Shown here: piece by piece, positions 54,754-64,000 of the stretch
Numbering within the stretch: position 1 is the first letter of the stretch
Layout: every line of letters starts with the position of its first letter
Assembly: GCA_947561395.2 (NCBI GenBank)
Contig: OX387190.1
Span: forward strand, 21,384,858 to 21,448,857
Length of the DNA: 64,000 nucleotides
Source of the DNA: Buxus sempervirens
Taxonomy: Eukaryota; Streptophyta; Magnoliopsida; Buxales; Buxaceae
Direction: 5' to 3'
The notes under the pieces: generated by a model
What the model was told of the DNA's origin: nothing
Database searches by the model: none
The model's input: the letters and a program-made list of their open reading frames with translations, nothing else
Translations under genes and position numbers: made by a program

Positions 54754-54862
54754 TGGATTTGACGGGAGCAAGCTAGAACTCAAAAGGAGGAAGAAAAAGG
54801 CGAAAAAGGGGGTTTCTAAACTCAAAAACTCGTAAAAAATGCCCAAATCCCGAGACTGGTTG

Positions 54863-54870
54863 CATTTATA
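54863..54870 (-). promoter_or_regulatory. TATA box of antisense gene 2
   Basis: Minus-strand TATAAATG, 13 bp downstream of the palindrome array and about 110 bp before the ATG at 54753. Same spacing to the array as in the C-family LTR promoters. Confidence 0.7.
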
Positions 54871-54883
54871 GCATCTTTTAACA

Positions 54884-55021
54884 TATCCGGTAACTCAGAC
54901 CGGATACAAAGGCTTTGGTAATATCCGGATAAGTATACCGGATACAAGGATCCCATGAATATCCGGTATAACATACCGGATACAAAGACCAATCCATGTA
55001 TCCGGTATGTCAGACCGGATA
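54884..55021 (-). promoter_or_regulatory. Palindrome array upstream of antisense gene 2
   Basis: Four units TATCCGG-N9-CCGGATA, arms perfect in all, start at 54884, 54922, 54960 and 54999 (steps 38, 38, 39). They lie between the stop of antisense gene 1 (55229) and the TATA box of gene 2. Arms are identical to those in the LTR; the 9-bp centres differ from the LTR copies, so this is not a recent copy of the LTR array. Confidence 0.93.
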
Positions 55022-55228
55022 CCGAGAAAAAATGCAAAAAAAGAGCTAAGGATGAAAAAATCCGAATTTTTTACCTGTTTTACCTGCTTACAAGTCATAA
55101 TTGCATAGAATGGAAGGCAAAAGATGTGCAAGACATGATAGAATGAATAAAAAGTTTTTTCATATATATCTGAAAGTTTTTGTACAGGGATGATAAAAAT
55201 ACATGAAAATGAAAAATATAATCCTAAT

Positions 55229-57910
55229 CTACTCCTGTGCAGGATCATCCCCGCGTCCTCGGCTGCGTCCACCTCTACGGCGTCTCCCCCAAAGGGCTCG
55301 GCCTCTAGAGTATGCAAGAATCCGCTCGGCCGCATGGCGAGGATGCCGACCCACCACCTGCTGAAGATGATACTCCAAGCAATAATCCTCGAGATCCGGG
55401 GGAGGAGCAGGAGTAGAATCGGGGGAAGAAGCCTCGGGCTCAGCAGCAACCGGCCCAACTGGGCCCTCATCCAAAGCATCCTCTGCTCCCGCAGATCCAG
55501 AAGGCCCAGCATCAGCAGCAGAGGGGCCAGGATCAGAAATAGCTGAGTCCACAGAAAAGAGAAAAATCAGAAGATTCAGATATAAGGAAGAATAAAAGAG
55601 GAGAATAAAAAGAAGATCATACCAGGAATGTCTGCAGAAGGAGCAGGGGGATCCGGCTCGTCAGGATCAGCAGCTGGGACATCCACAGGATCAGAGGCCC
55701 GAGCAGGAGATGGGTCAGGAATCAGGAAATCATGCTCAAAGAAGGCATCCTGATCATGGACCGGGCCCTGCACAAGTCAAACAAGCATATCAGAATAGCA
55801 GAAACAGGAAAATAATGAAAGAAATGAACATATGAGAAGGCCAGATACCTGTCTAGACTGGAGCTCAGCAACTAGGGCCTCCAGCTCCCTGATCCGGGCA
55901 TCCCGCTGGGCCACGACCGCATCGTGCTCCGCGATCATATCATCGATCGCAGCCCGCTGGCTCTCGAACCGGTCCCGAATGGAGTTCAGCTCGTGTACCT
56001 GCCAATAAGAACGGAAGCATGGTCAGAAAGGCATAAGGAAGGAAAAGAGGATAAAAATGGGAAGAGTACAAGGCTTACCGTGTCCTCATGGATCCGGATA
56101 CGGATCCCGCCAATCTCAGTCACCCCAGCACGAGTGGGTCGATCCATCAAGCATCCGATAGACACCCGCTGGAACCACTCGTCATAATCTCCAGCTACTG
56201 TAAGCCCCTCCGCATCCAAGAAGTGATCGAACTGATCAATATCAAAGCCCGGGAGGAGTGTGTCGGGACCCACAGCAGGAGGAGGGACGGGGATGCGAAG
56301 TGCGCCAGTGTGCTGGTAGTACAGGCGCTCTCCCAAGTACATCACCCTACCAAGCCTCCCAAGGAAGCACTGGTAAGGCTGAAGTCGGAGATCTCTCTCA
56401 AAAGCATCCTGTACTGCCATCTCACGGGCAACTCCGACATCCACGTCATCTGGACGGGATGGAATGAGCTGCAAAGAAGCAAAGTGGTCAGATACAGTCA
56501 AGATACAGGAAAGAAAATAAAAGAAAAAAATAGAGGACTTACATCAGATCGGCGTGCACGGTCTAAGTGCACCCGAGCGGTACGAGGCTGGCTCCTATCG
56601 GCATCTCGAACCTGGGCCGACCATCGCAGGGCCACAGGGAAATCCGCAACCTCAGGAACCGGGGAGGGGCGGAAGAAGGTCATGTAGGTGTACATGAACA
56701 CCTAGCAAAAGAAAAATCAGTCAAGAAAAGATAAAGCCTAAAGAATTAAGCTAGACAGATGAATGCAATACCTGTAGAATCTGCCAGAAGAACCGGCTGC
56801 TGACTCCATCGCCTCTCGGGGATGCCAGACCTCGAACTGCCCGGCACAACCCGGCCAAGATGGTCCCATAAATGAGCCGACCCCATGCTAGCTGGCGGGT
56901 CTGATGGAGATCTCTCAAAGCGTCCAGGAAAAGTGGGCTGACGCCGGTCGTATCCTCCGGGAAAAAGCAGCTCCCAAGCATCAGCAGGAATACGTGCCGG
57001 AAGATAGGAATAAATGCAGCATCATCCACAGCCACAGTCCTGTGCCTCCCCTCAAAATGTCGAGCCAGACTCTCCCGCAACCAACTAATGGAGAGCTGGC
57101 CACTCCGCCCATCCCAAGCAGTAGGAGGCAGGGCCTGATATCCCAGGAGAAGTCCCATATCCTCCGCAGAAGGCCGCTCCAAGACGATGGTCCGCCCCGT
57201 CAGAGGAATGCCAGTAATCATCACAAAATCGGAGGGGCGGATCCCCAGCTCCACGTCCGGCAGGTGGAACGACTGTGTCTCTGGAAAGTATCTCTCCATC
57301 ATGGCAAAGATGAGTGGACGGTCGGCTCTGAATGATGGAATGCTGAGGAAGTAATCCAGATGACACCTCCCAAACTCCCGCCTGAGTGCTGGAGAAAGCG
57401 ACTGAGCTAGATCACTAAATCTGCCCCAGCTACCTCGTAAGTGGGAGGAATAATAGGGAAGCGGCACATCTGCCCGGATGCACATAGAAGGATGGCTATC
57501 CAAGCCATGGAGGAGCTCTGTATCATGCACAGAGGCCCTCAACTCCTCAGGAACTCCTGCAAGGGCTACAGCAACCCCCTCCGGAGCCATATCTCTGGCT
57601 CTGCCTCGGCCTCTAACACGGCCTCTCTCGCCCTCAGGGGCCTGATCCTGAACCCGGCCTCTGCCTCGGCCTCGACCACGAGCGGGTGCAACCACGGGCT
57701 GAATTGCAAAGGAACAGCGTGAAGATTTGTACAAGGAAGAAAGAAAGAAAGAAAAAAATTTTGAAAGCCTACCTCAGCAGAGCTCTCTCGAGAGACATCC
57801 AATGGCTCAGACAAGGTGGCACTGGAGCTCGCCTCTGTCCGAGCCCGCGAACTGGAGGGCTGATCAGCTGGGTCAACCTCCTCTCTAACTCGGGAACGAC
57901 CCCTAGCCAT
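55229..57910 (-). CDS. Antisense gene 1 of element A: seven-exon plant mobile domain protein
   Basis: Minus strand exons: 57910-57773, 57698-56772, 56701-56543, 56468-56079, 55998-55849, 55767-55623 and 55542-55229. All six introns are GT-AG and phases fit, giving 740 codons and a TAG at 55231-55229 with no internal stop. The N-terminus is RG-rich (GRGRGRGRV, AT-hook-like). Exon 2 is the plant mobile domain: FHLPDVELGIRPSDFVMITG, ISWLRESLARHF, HVFLLMLGSCFFPEDTTG and LAWGRLIYGTILAGLCR. Exon 5 is a short coiled coil; exons 6-7 are acidic/proline-rich and end with a basic RRRRGGRSRGRG tail. Nuclear nucleic-acid binding is plausible from the basic ends. MAIN/MAIL1-type PMD proteins act in transposon silencing; this copy's role is unknown. 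The ATG directly follows a splice acceptor, implying a 5' UTR intron. Confidence 0.85.
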
Positions 57911-58738
57911 CTACACAGGGAAGTGTTTTATAAATTTCAAAGTTGGCTTTGCTTATGGTGCATATCTAGTTTTACATGATTATTTTTCGAAATTATGGGA
58001 ATTTTACCTCACCTAAGTTACCTCTAAAGTGTTGAAGTGAGGAATATTTCTGTTTCTAATCTTGAAACATTTTCTAAAAGATTCCTACAATACTTAACAT
58101 TTCCTGTATGTTATGGTTCCAGGATATGAGAAGCGGGAAGGTCAAGGCATCAAAAGCAAGCAGAATTGCAGAAATCCAGATTGGACAGTTAATTAAGAAA
58201 AATTCATAGCAAAAGGGGGAGTAAGCAAAAGCTTGTAAATCCACTGGCAGTTAGTACATACATCAAGAAGGAGCAAGACCAGAAAAACAGATGTGGCATC
58301 AAGGCTGGAAAAGCCTACCGTGAACCATCCGATTGGGGATTGGCACAGGAACAGTTCTAAAGAATTGTGGCAACACCAAATTAGGAAAGCAAAGTTTGTT
58401 CTAACATACAAAATTGGCATGCGAGCAACAGGAAATCATCAGTTCATATCAGCAGCAGATAGTCCAAAATTCTGAGATAGCATTAATTCAAGGATACCAC
58501 AAAAGAAGAAAGAAATCATGATCATAGCAAAGCACAAGGCATTAAGTCTGAAAAGTTTCAGCAGCAAAGAACTAGGCCGAAAATGGTTCATCCAAGAATT
58601 CAATAGCAAATGAAAGGTCTGAATCCTTCTTGCCTAGGGGAAGTAAGTGATCAGATGAAATTAACAGAAAATTCATAGAACAAGTGGCAATTCGGCATGA
58701 ACAAGAAAATACATAAAGATGCCCAGTTGCACTTACTG
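57911..58738 (-). other. Probable 5' UTR intron of antisense gene 1
   Basis: Minus-strand GTAAGTGCAAC at 58738-58728 is a strong donor, and CCCTGTGTAG at 57920-57911 is an acceptor ending directly before the ATG. The 830 bp between are AT-rich and non-coding. A 5' UTR exon would start between 58739 and about 59050. Confidence 0.5.
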
Positions 58739-59072
58739 TTTGATGGGCAATAGAGAAAGTGAAATTGGATTCCCGGAGTTCAAAGAAGATCACCGGAGCA
58801 AAGACAATGATATTGGGTTGAGAGAACCCCCGAAAATGGGAAGAAATCGAGCTAGGGCTCGACTGCAGCTGTCAATGGCCGATCACTGAAGTCGCCGGAG
58901 TCGCAGGACGTCGCCGGCAGCAATAGGAGTCGCCGGAGTTGCTGGAGCTCGCCGGAGAAGCAGGACGAGTCGTCGGGTGAAGAAGAAGAAGGAGATGGCC
59001 GGTCTGAGTTGTCGGAGACTGAAGAAAAGAAATGAAAAGTCGCGGTCGCGCGCGACTTAAGTAAACATGCGG
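58739..59072 (-). other. 5' untranslated exon and proximal promoter of antisense gene 1
   Basis: GC-rich GCCGGAGTCGC- and GTCGCCGG-type triplet-like sequence (58890-58990) and a GCGCGCG stretch at 59041-59055. No clear TATA box; only a TTTACTTAA-like word near 59058-59067 in minus sense. Confidence 0.35.
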
Positions 59073-59134
59073 GATCCGGATACTCAGGCCGGATACCCGC
59101 AGAGCCTTCATTATCCGGATACACCTACCGGATA
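59073..59134 (-). promoter_or_regulatory. Palindrome pair upstream of antisense gene 1
   Basis: Two units start at 59073 (GATCCGG-N9-CCGGATA) and 59112 (TATCCGG-N9-CCGGATA), 39 bp apart, upstream of the predicted 5' UTR exon. Same module as in the LTRs and in front of antisense gene 2. Confidence 0.88.
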
Positions 59135-59312
59135 CCAAAGAAAAAAGAAAAAAAATAGAAAAAAGCAGAAAAAAATAGAAAAAATAGAGAAAAAAACAGG
59201 GAAAAATAGAAAAAAAGAAAAGAAAAGAAGAAAAGAAAAAAAAAGAAAAAAAAAAAGAAAAAGAAAAAAGAGAAAAAGAAAAGAGAAAAGAAAAAAGAAA
59301 AGAAAAAGCAAA
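59135..59312 (+). repeat. A/G low-complexity tract
   Basis: About 180 bp of almost pure A with scattered G (AAAAAGAAAAG). Reading frames here are lysine/arginine or phenylalanine/leucine runs without meaning. Confidence 0.9.
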
Positions 59313-59337
59313 CTTGTGCTACAACTTCTATTTTCTC

Positions 59338-59640
59338 TCAAAATCCTATTTTTGTCTTGAAATCCACCTCACAGCCACGAGAGCTCTGTGGAATTTAGGA
59401 CAACCTTGGGAAATGTGCCTGGTCAAAAGGATGATATCCACTCAATTTTCAACTTGGTTTGATAAAAAATCAGTTTTTCAAAAATCCTATTTTTGGGCTT
59501 AAAATCCACTTCACAGCCACAAAGGGCTCAGTGGAATTTAAGAACTCTTGGAGAGATGCCCCCTTAAAGTGAGGGCCTTTTTGGCAAATCTCCACTCAAA
59601 AATTGTTTTCTACAAAAATTGAATTGAACCGAGCAAATCA
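59338..59640 (+). repeat. Two-copy direct repeat in the 3' internal region of element A
   Basis: Two units of about 145 bp, each with CAAAATCCTATTTTTG, a CTTAAAATCCACTTCACAGC-like block, CTCTGTGGAATTTAGGA and a CCACTCAATTTT-like end (starts near 59338 and 59479). Non-coding. Confidence 0.7.
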
Positions 59641-59701
59641 TGCTCAAGGGAATGCAATTTGGGCTTGTCTACTCTTTGCAGCTCACTGCTTCGCAGCTCC
59701 C

Positions 59702-59716
59702 ACAAAGAGGGGCAGT
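59702..59716 (+). promoter_or_regulatory. Polypurine tract of element A
   Basis: ACAAAGAGGGGCAGT directly precedes the TG of the 3' LTR; AAAGAGGGGCAG is the likely plus-strand primer. Confidence 0.75.
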
Positions 59717-61986
59717 TGTAGACACCCCAAATTGCACAAACAATCATCAAAAATCATTATCTCCTGGAAAGCCAGCACAGAATTTGAAGAAAATAAACTT
59801 TTACCTGTATCCGGATACTCAATCCGGATACAAGTACTCTTTCCCGTATCCGGATACTCATACCGGATACGTGTGAGCCTTGGCGTATCCGGTACCATGT
59901 ACCGGATACCTTAAGGCTCTTTGTTATCCGGTCTGATGTACCGGATACCGTAAGTTTGCTCAAAATTAGGGTTTTCCGAGAGCTTTTCACTTTTACCATC
60001 ATGTCCCTCATTAAATGAGGGGAAATCGCGGAAATAACCTTAGGGTTTAGGTTTGAGGGGTTCTAGACATTAAGTTGTGTCTACCAATGACCTTAGCCCT
60101 TGCCTATAAATAGGAGCCTCCTCCTTGAGCAAATGACACAACTCTTGTTTTGAATTCTCGCAAAGAAGAACTCCAAGAGAAGAAGAAAACCGCTGTGGAA
60201 TCGCCTCCAGCACTCAGGTAAGCCTCAACTTTTCTTTTTATTTTCTGTCTTTACATTCCTAGATCTAGATCTCTTCTTCTACCTTTCTGTAGTGTAAAGC
60301 CTTGTTTGCATGTGTGGAAATCCTTCCCCGGCTCAAAGTATCTCAAGACTCCCCTAGCCGTAAAACGTGAAGGCGGATCTAGGAGAAACGAGACTGGGGA
60401 TTGACCCTAGTGCTAGAACCTATGTAGCATAAGGCCTTTTTGATTGATTGTAAACCGTTCCATATTCAAAGTACCCTTGATTATCTTAAAGAGAACAGAG
60501 GGAAACGATAATGGAACGGAACCCTAGGCTATGCTAGAACCTATTTTATTGAATCTATATGCATGTGTATGGATCTTGCTAGGTTTTTTTCACTTTTGCA
60601 CACATATCACTATTTTGGCGGGATAGGCTCATATTTGGGGTTTATTGCATTTATTGTGATAAATCTCAAATAAATGGCCTCAATCAATTCTGGAATGCCT
60701 TTCGGATGATTTTGAAGTATTTGTGTTCATCTTACACGAATTTCATTTTTTATCAATTTTCGGATTTGGTTTTTACCCAAAAATGGCTTAGCTTGACAGC
60801 ACCTGTGCCCCTACTTCGGACGTCCGTAACTTCATCATCCGGATGAATTTTGGGACGATTCCAGAACCATGGGAAAGGTGAGGCTGTCTAGTTTATGTCC
60901 ACCAAATTTCATGATTTTCTATTTAGCCGATTTTTGACACCTTTCTGTCGAAGTTAAGTGGACAGTTCAGGTCCAAGTACAGAACTTGTCACTTCGACGG
61001 ACCGCCATGTGTTCGTTTTAAGTCCGATTCGAGTGATTTTTGTTCCTGAGTACTCCTTTATGAGTCTATTTTCAAATCCAGTTGGTTTCATAATTTTTGA
61101 ACTCCATTTGAATTATTGGTAGCCGATTTACTCAGAACTGCTCATTTGCATTTTTCTGGGTAAATCTGTGATCTTCGGGGCCTGTTCGGGAGACCACCCA
61201 AGGCACATCCGAAGGGATTTTTGTATGAGGCTAGTTTCTATGGAAATATGGCCATACAAACTTCAATCACACCAAATTTCACGGATTTCTATGTAGTGGA
61301 TTTTTCTAGACAATTTTCCAAAATTGCCCACTTACCACTTTTTCAAAATCCCCAACAGAACTTTAAAGGAGTATAACTCCTAGATTTCTCACCGGAATGA
61401 AGTGAAATTTTGCATGAGACTCTTGTTTACCCTAATCTTTCAAATGGATTTGGTTTGGTTCAATTCAGAATTGGATTTGAATGATTTCAAGACAAAGGAT
61501 CTTACTTTTTACCAAAATTCCCGGATTTGCCTCAACTTGGTTTTTGCCACTTTTTCTTTGATTTCCATCTTTTGAGATATTCCAGAAGTGATATTGACAT
61601 AAGAGATGATCTAAAATCCATTTAGATCTTAATGTGAAAATATCATACATTGTTCCTTTTTCAAGGCTTTTTCATGATTTTTAGCAAGCTTTCTTACATT
61701 ATTTTTTGCATGAACATACACTTGGCAACCACTTCGTGTGGATGAATGGGGGTGCCTAACACCTTCCCCCGTTCATAATCTAATCCCCTTACCCATCTCT
61801 GGATGTGATTTTTAAGTAGGATTATTTTTTATCCTAGAATGTTTCTTTTGGCTATTTTTGCATACTTTTGAATCTTTGGTGTCCATTCTCACCCCAAAAT
61901 CATGAATGGTGGCGACTCTCCCAATTTTTGCGTTGAGCCCGTGTGTTGACGGAGGGACGATCACTCCGGTGATTTTTTCCCATGTC
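59717..61986 (+). mobile_element. 3' LTR of element A
   Basis: 2,270 bp colinear with 40450-42719. By eye about eight base substitutions separate them and no indels; it lacks the last five bases (TCACA). Palindrome array at 59808-59947, TATA box 60105-60112, PBS-like decamer 61910-61919. Confidence 0.95.
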
Positions 61987-64000
61987 CCCCAAATTGCACA
62001 AACAATCATCAAAAATCATTATCTCCTGGAAAGCCAGCACAGAATTTGAAGAAAATAAATTTTTGCCTGTATCCGGATACTCAATCCGGATATAAGTGCT
62101 CCTCCCCGTATCCGGATAATCATACCGGTACGTGTGAGCCTTAGCGTATCCGGTACCATGTACCGGATACCTTAAGGCCCTTTGTTATCCGGTCTGATGT
62201 ACCGGATACCTTAAGTTTGCTCAAAATTAGGGTTTTCCGAGAGCTTTTCACTTTTACCATCATGTCCCTCATTAAATGAAGGGAAATCGCGGAAATAACC
62301 TTAGGGTTTAGGTTGGAGGGGTTCTAGACATTAAGTTGTGTCTACCAATGACCTTAGCCTTTGCCTATAAATAGGAGCCTCCTCCTTGAGCAAATGGCAC
62401 ACAACTCTTGTTTTGAATTCTCGCAAAGAAGAACTCCAAGAGAAGAAGGAAACCGCTGTGGAATCGCCTCCAGCACTCAGGTAAGCCTCAACTTTTCTTT
62501 TTATTTTTTGTCTTTACATTCCTAGATCTAGATCTCTTCTTCTACCTTTCTGTAGTGTAAAGCCTTGTTTGCATGTGTGGAAATCCTTCCCCGGCTCAAA
62601 GTATCTCAAGACTCCCCTAGCCGTAAAACGTGAAGGCGGATCTAGGAGAAACGAGACTGGGGATTGACCCTAGTGCTAGAACCTATGTAGCATAAGGCCT
62701 TTTTGATTGATTGTAAACCGTTCCATATTCAAAGTACCCTTGATTATCTTAAAGAGAACAGAGGGAAACGATAATGGAACGGAACCCTAGGCTATGCTAG
62801 AACCTATTTTATTGAATCTATATGCATGTGTATGGATCTTGCTAGGTTTTTTTCACTTTTGCACACATATCACTATTTTGGCGGGATAGGCTCATATTTG
62901 GGTTTATTGCATTTATTGTGATAAATCTCAAATAAATGGCCTCAATCAATTCTGGAATGCCTTTCGGATGATTTTGAAGTATTTGTGTTCATCTTACATG
63001 AATTTCATTTTTTATCAATTTTCGGATTTGGTTTTTACTCAAAAATGGCTTAGCTTGACAGCACCTGTACCCCTACTTCGGACGTCCTTAACTTCATCAT
63101 CCGGATGAATTTTGGGACGATTCTAGAACCATGGGAAAGGTGAGGCTGTCTAGTTTATGTCCACCAAATTTCACAAATTTCTATCTAGCCGATTTTTGAC
63201 ACCTCTCTGTCGAAGTTAAGTGGACAGTTCAGGTCCAAGTACAGAACTTGTCACTTCGACGGACCGCCATGTGTTTGTTTTATGTCCGATTCGAGTGATT
63301 TTTATTTCTGAGTACTCCTTTATGAGTCTATTTTCAAATCCAGTTGGTTTCATAATTTTTGAACTCCATTTGAATTATTGGTAGCCGATTTACTCAGAAC
63401 TGCTCATTTGCATTTTTCTGGGTAAATCTGTGATCTTCGGGGCCTGTTCGGGAGACCACCCAAGGCACACCCGAAGGGATTTTTGTATGAGGCTCGTTTC
63501 TATGAAAAGATGGCCATATAAACTTCAATCACACCAAATTTCACGGATTTCTATGTAGTGGAGTTTTCTAGACAATTTTCCAAAGTTGCCCACTTACCAC
63601 TTTTTCAAAATCCCCAACAGCAACTTTAAAGGAGTATAACTCCTAGATTTCTCACCGGAATGAAGTGAAATTTTGCATGAGACTCTTGTTTACCCTAATC
63701 TTTCAAATGGATTTGGTTTGGTTCAATTCAGAATTGGATTTGAATGATTTCAAGACAAAGGATCTTACTTTTTACCAAAATTCCCGGATTTGCCTCAACT
63801 TGGTTTTTGCCACTTTTGCTTTGATTTCCATCTTTTGAGATATTCCAGAAGTGATATTGACATAAGAGATGATCTAAAATCCATTTAGATCTTAATGTGA
63901 AAATATCATACATTGTTCCTTTTTCAAGGCTTTTTCATGATTTTTAGCAAGCTTTCTTACATTATTTTTTGCATGAACATACACTTGGCAACCACTTCGT
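61987..64000 (+). mobile_element. Third A-type LTR, tandem and truncated by the window end
   Basis: Starts at CCCCAAATTG, the ninth base of the LTR, directly after the shortened 3' LTR of element A, and runs to the window end about 250 bp short of the expected LTR end. It is clearly more diverged from both A LTRs than they are from each other. Palindrome units start at 62070, 62109 (one base lost from the right arm), 62147 and 62186; TATA box 62366-62373. So it comes from another family member, not from a duplication of A's own LTR. Confidence 0.9.

Larger units (their letters stand above)
40450..61986 (+). mobile_element. Tat-lineage LTR retrotransposon 'A' with antisense PMD genes
   Basis: 21,537 bp: 5' LTR 40450-42724, PBS 42727-42745, leader with palindromes and tandem repeats, gag, protease, RT/RNase H, aRNase H/integrase (to 52157), two antisense spliced genes (57910-55229 and 54753-53094), a purine-rich tract and 3' LTR 59717-61986. 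The LTRs show about eight substitutions and no length difference apart from 5 bp lost at the right end, so the insertion is recent. It inserted into LTR F (TTTAC precedes it). The tRNA-Arg PBS and aRNase H define the Tat lineage. Antisense genes near the 3' end recall Grande-type elements. Sense coding regions carry two stops and one frameshift. Confidence 0.93.

Noticed and set aside
59067..59360. Lysine/arginine-rich 97-codon frame
   Set aside because: Translation of an A/G low-complexity tract.

Overview
The window is plant nuclear DNA made almost entirely of nested LTR retrotransposons. I base this on Ty3/gypsy polyproteins of the Tat/Ogre type (a second, archaeal-type RNase H between RNase H and integrase; primer binding sites matching the 3' end of a plant tRNA-Arg), chromovirus-like solo LTRs, a TRIM with a tRNA-iMet primer site, GT-AG introns and plant GRF zinc-finger gene remnants. 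An angiosperm is likely; the species cannot be read from the sequence. Nothing bacterial or CRISPR-like is present.

Layout. (1) 1-24764, minus strand: a degenerate giant Tat/Ogre-like element, 'C'. From its 5' end: LTR 24764-20389, PBS 20385-20367, a sense-oriented plant-mobile-domain-like accessory ORF (18854 to 13647), a repeat-rich leader, gag (12137-9792), protease (9327-8506), linker, RT/RNase H/aRNase H/integrase (4099-701). Its 3' LTR lies left of the window. Two solo LTRs of the same family sit inside it: 4552-7688 (plus orientation, TSD GATAC) and 13752-17520 (minus orientation, TSD CGCAC). (2) 24765-30014: a chromovirus-like LTR ('D') that received both element C and an opposite-facing solo LTR ('E', 25798-29289, TSD CTACT). 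(3) 30015-39776: AT-rich DNA with two GRF zinc-finger gene remnants, an LTR-like remnant, a complete 385-bp TRIM (TSD ACAGA) and a small foldback. (4) 39777-40449: a piece of a third Tat-type LTR ('F'), cut by element 'A'. (5) 40450-61986, plus strand: a young 21.5-kb Tat-type element 'A' whose two 2.27-kb LTRs differ at about eight positions. Its sense gag-pol carries two nonsense codons and a frameshift, but its 3' third holds two antisense, intron-containing, intact genes: a 7-exon plant-mobile-domain gene (57910 to 55229, 740 codons) and a 2-exon PMD-like gene (54753 to 53094). (6) 61987-64000: a third, more diverged copy of the A LTR joined head-to-tail to A's 3' LTR across a junction missing 13 bp.

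The most interesting system is a regulatory module shared by all these elements: a 23-bp palindrome TATCCGR-N9-YCGGATA, repeated at an almost invariant 39-bp period. Arrays of 2-5 units occur in the U3 of every Tat-type LTR with an intact U3, in the leader of A, and in front of both antisense genes. In four promoters (three C-family LTRs and antisense gene 2) the array stops 12-13 bp upstream of a TATA box. The same cis-module is thus wired both to the retroelement promoter and to the antisense accessory genes it carries. A plausible but untested model is that an accessory protein or a host factor binds the arrays and co-regulates sense and antisense transcription.
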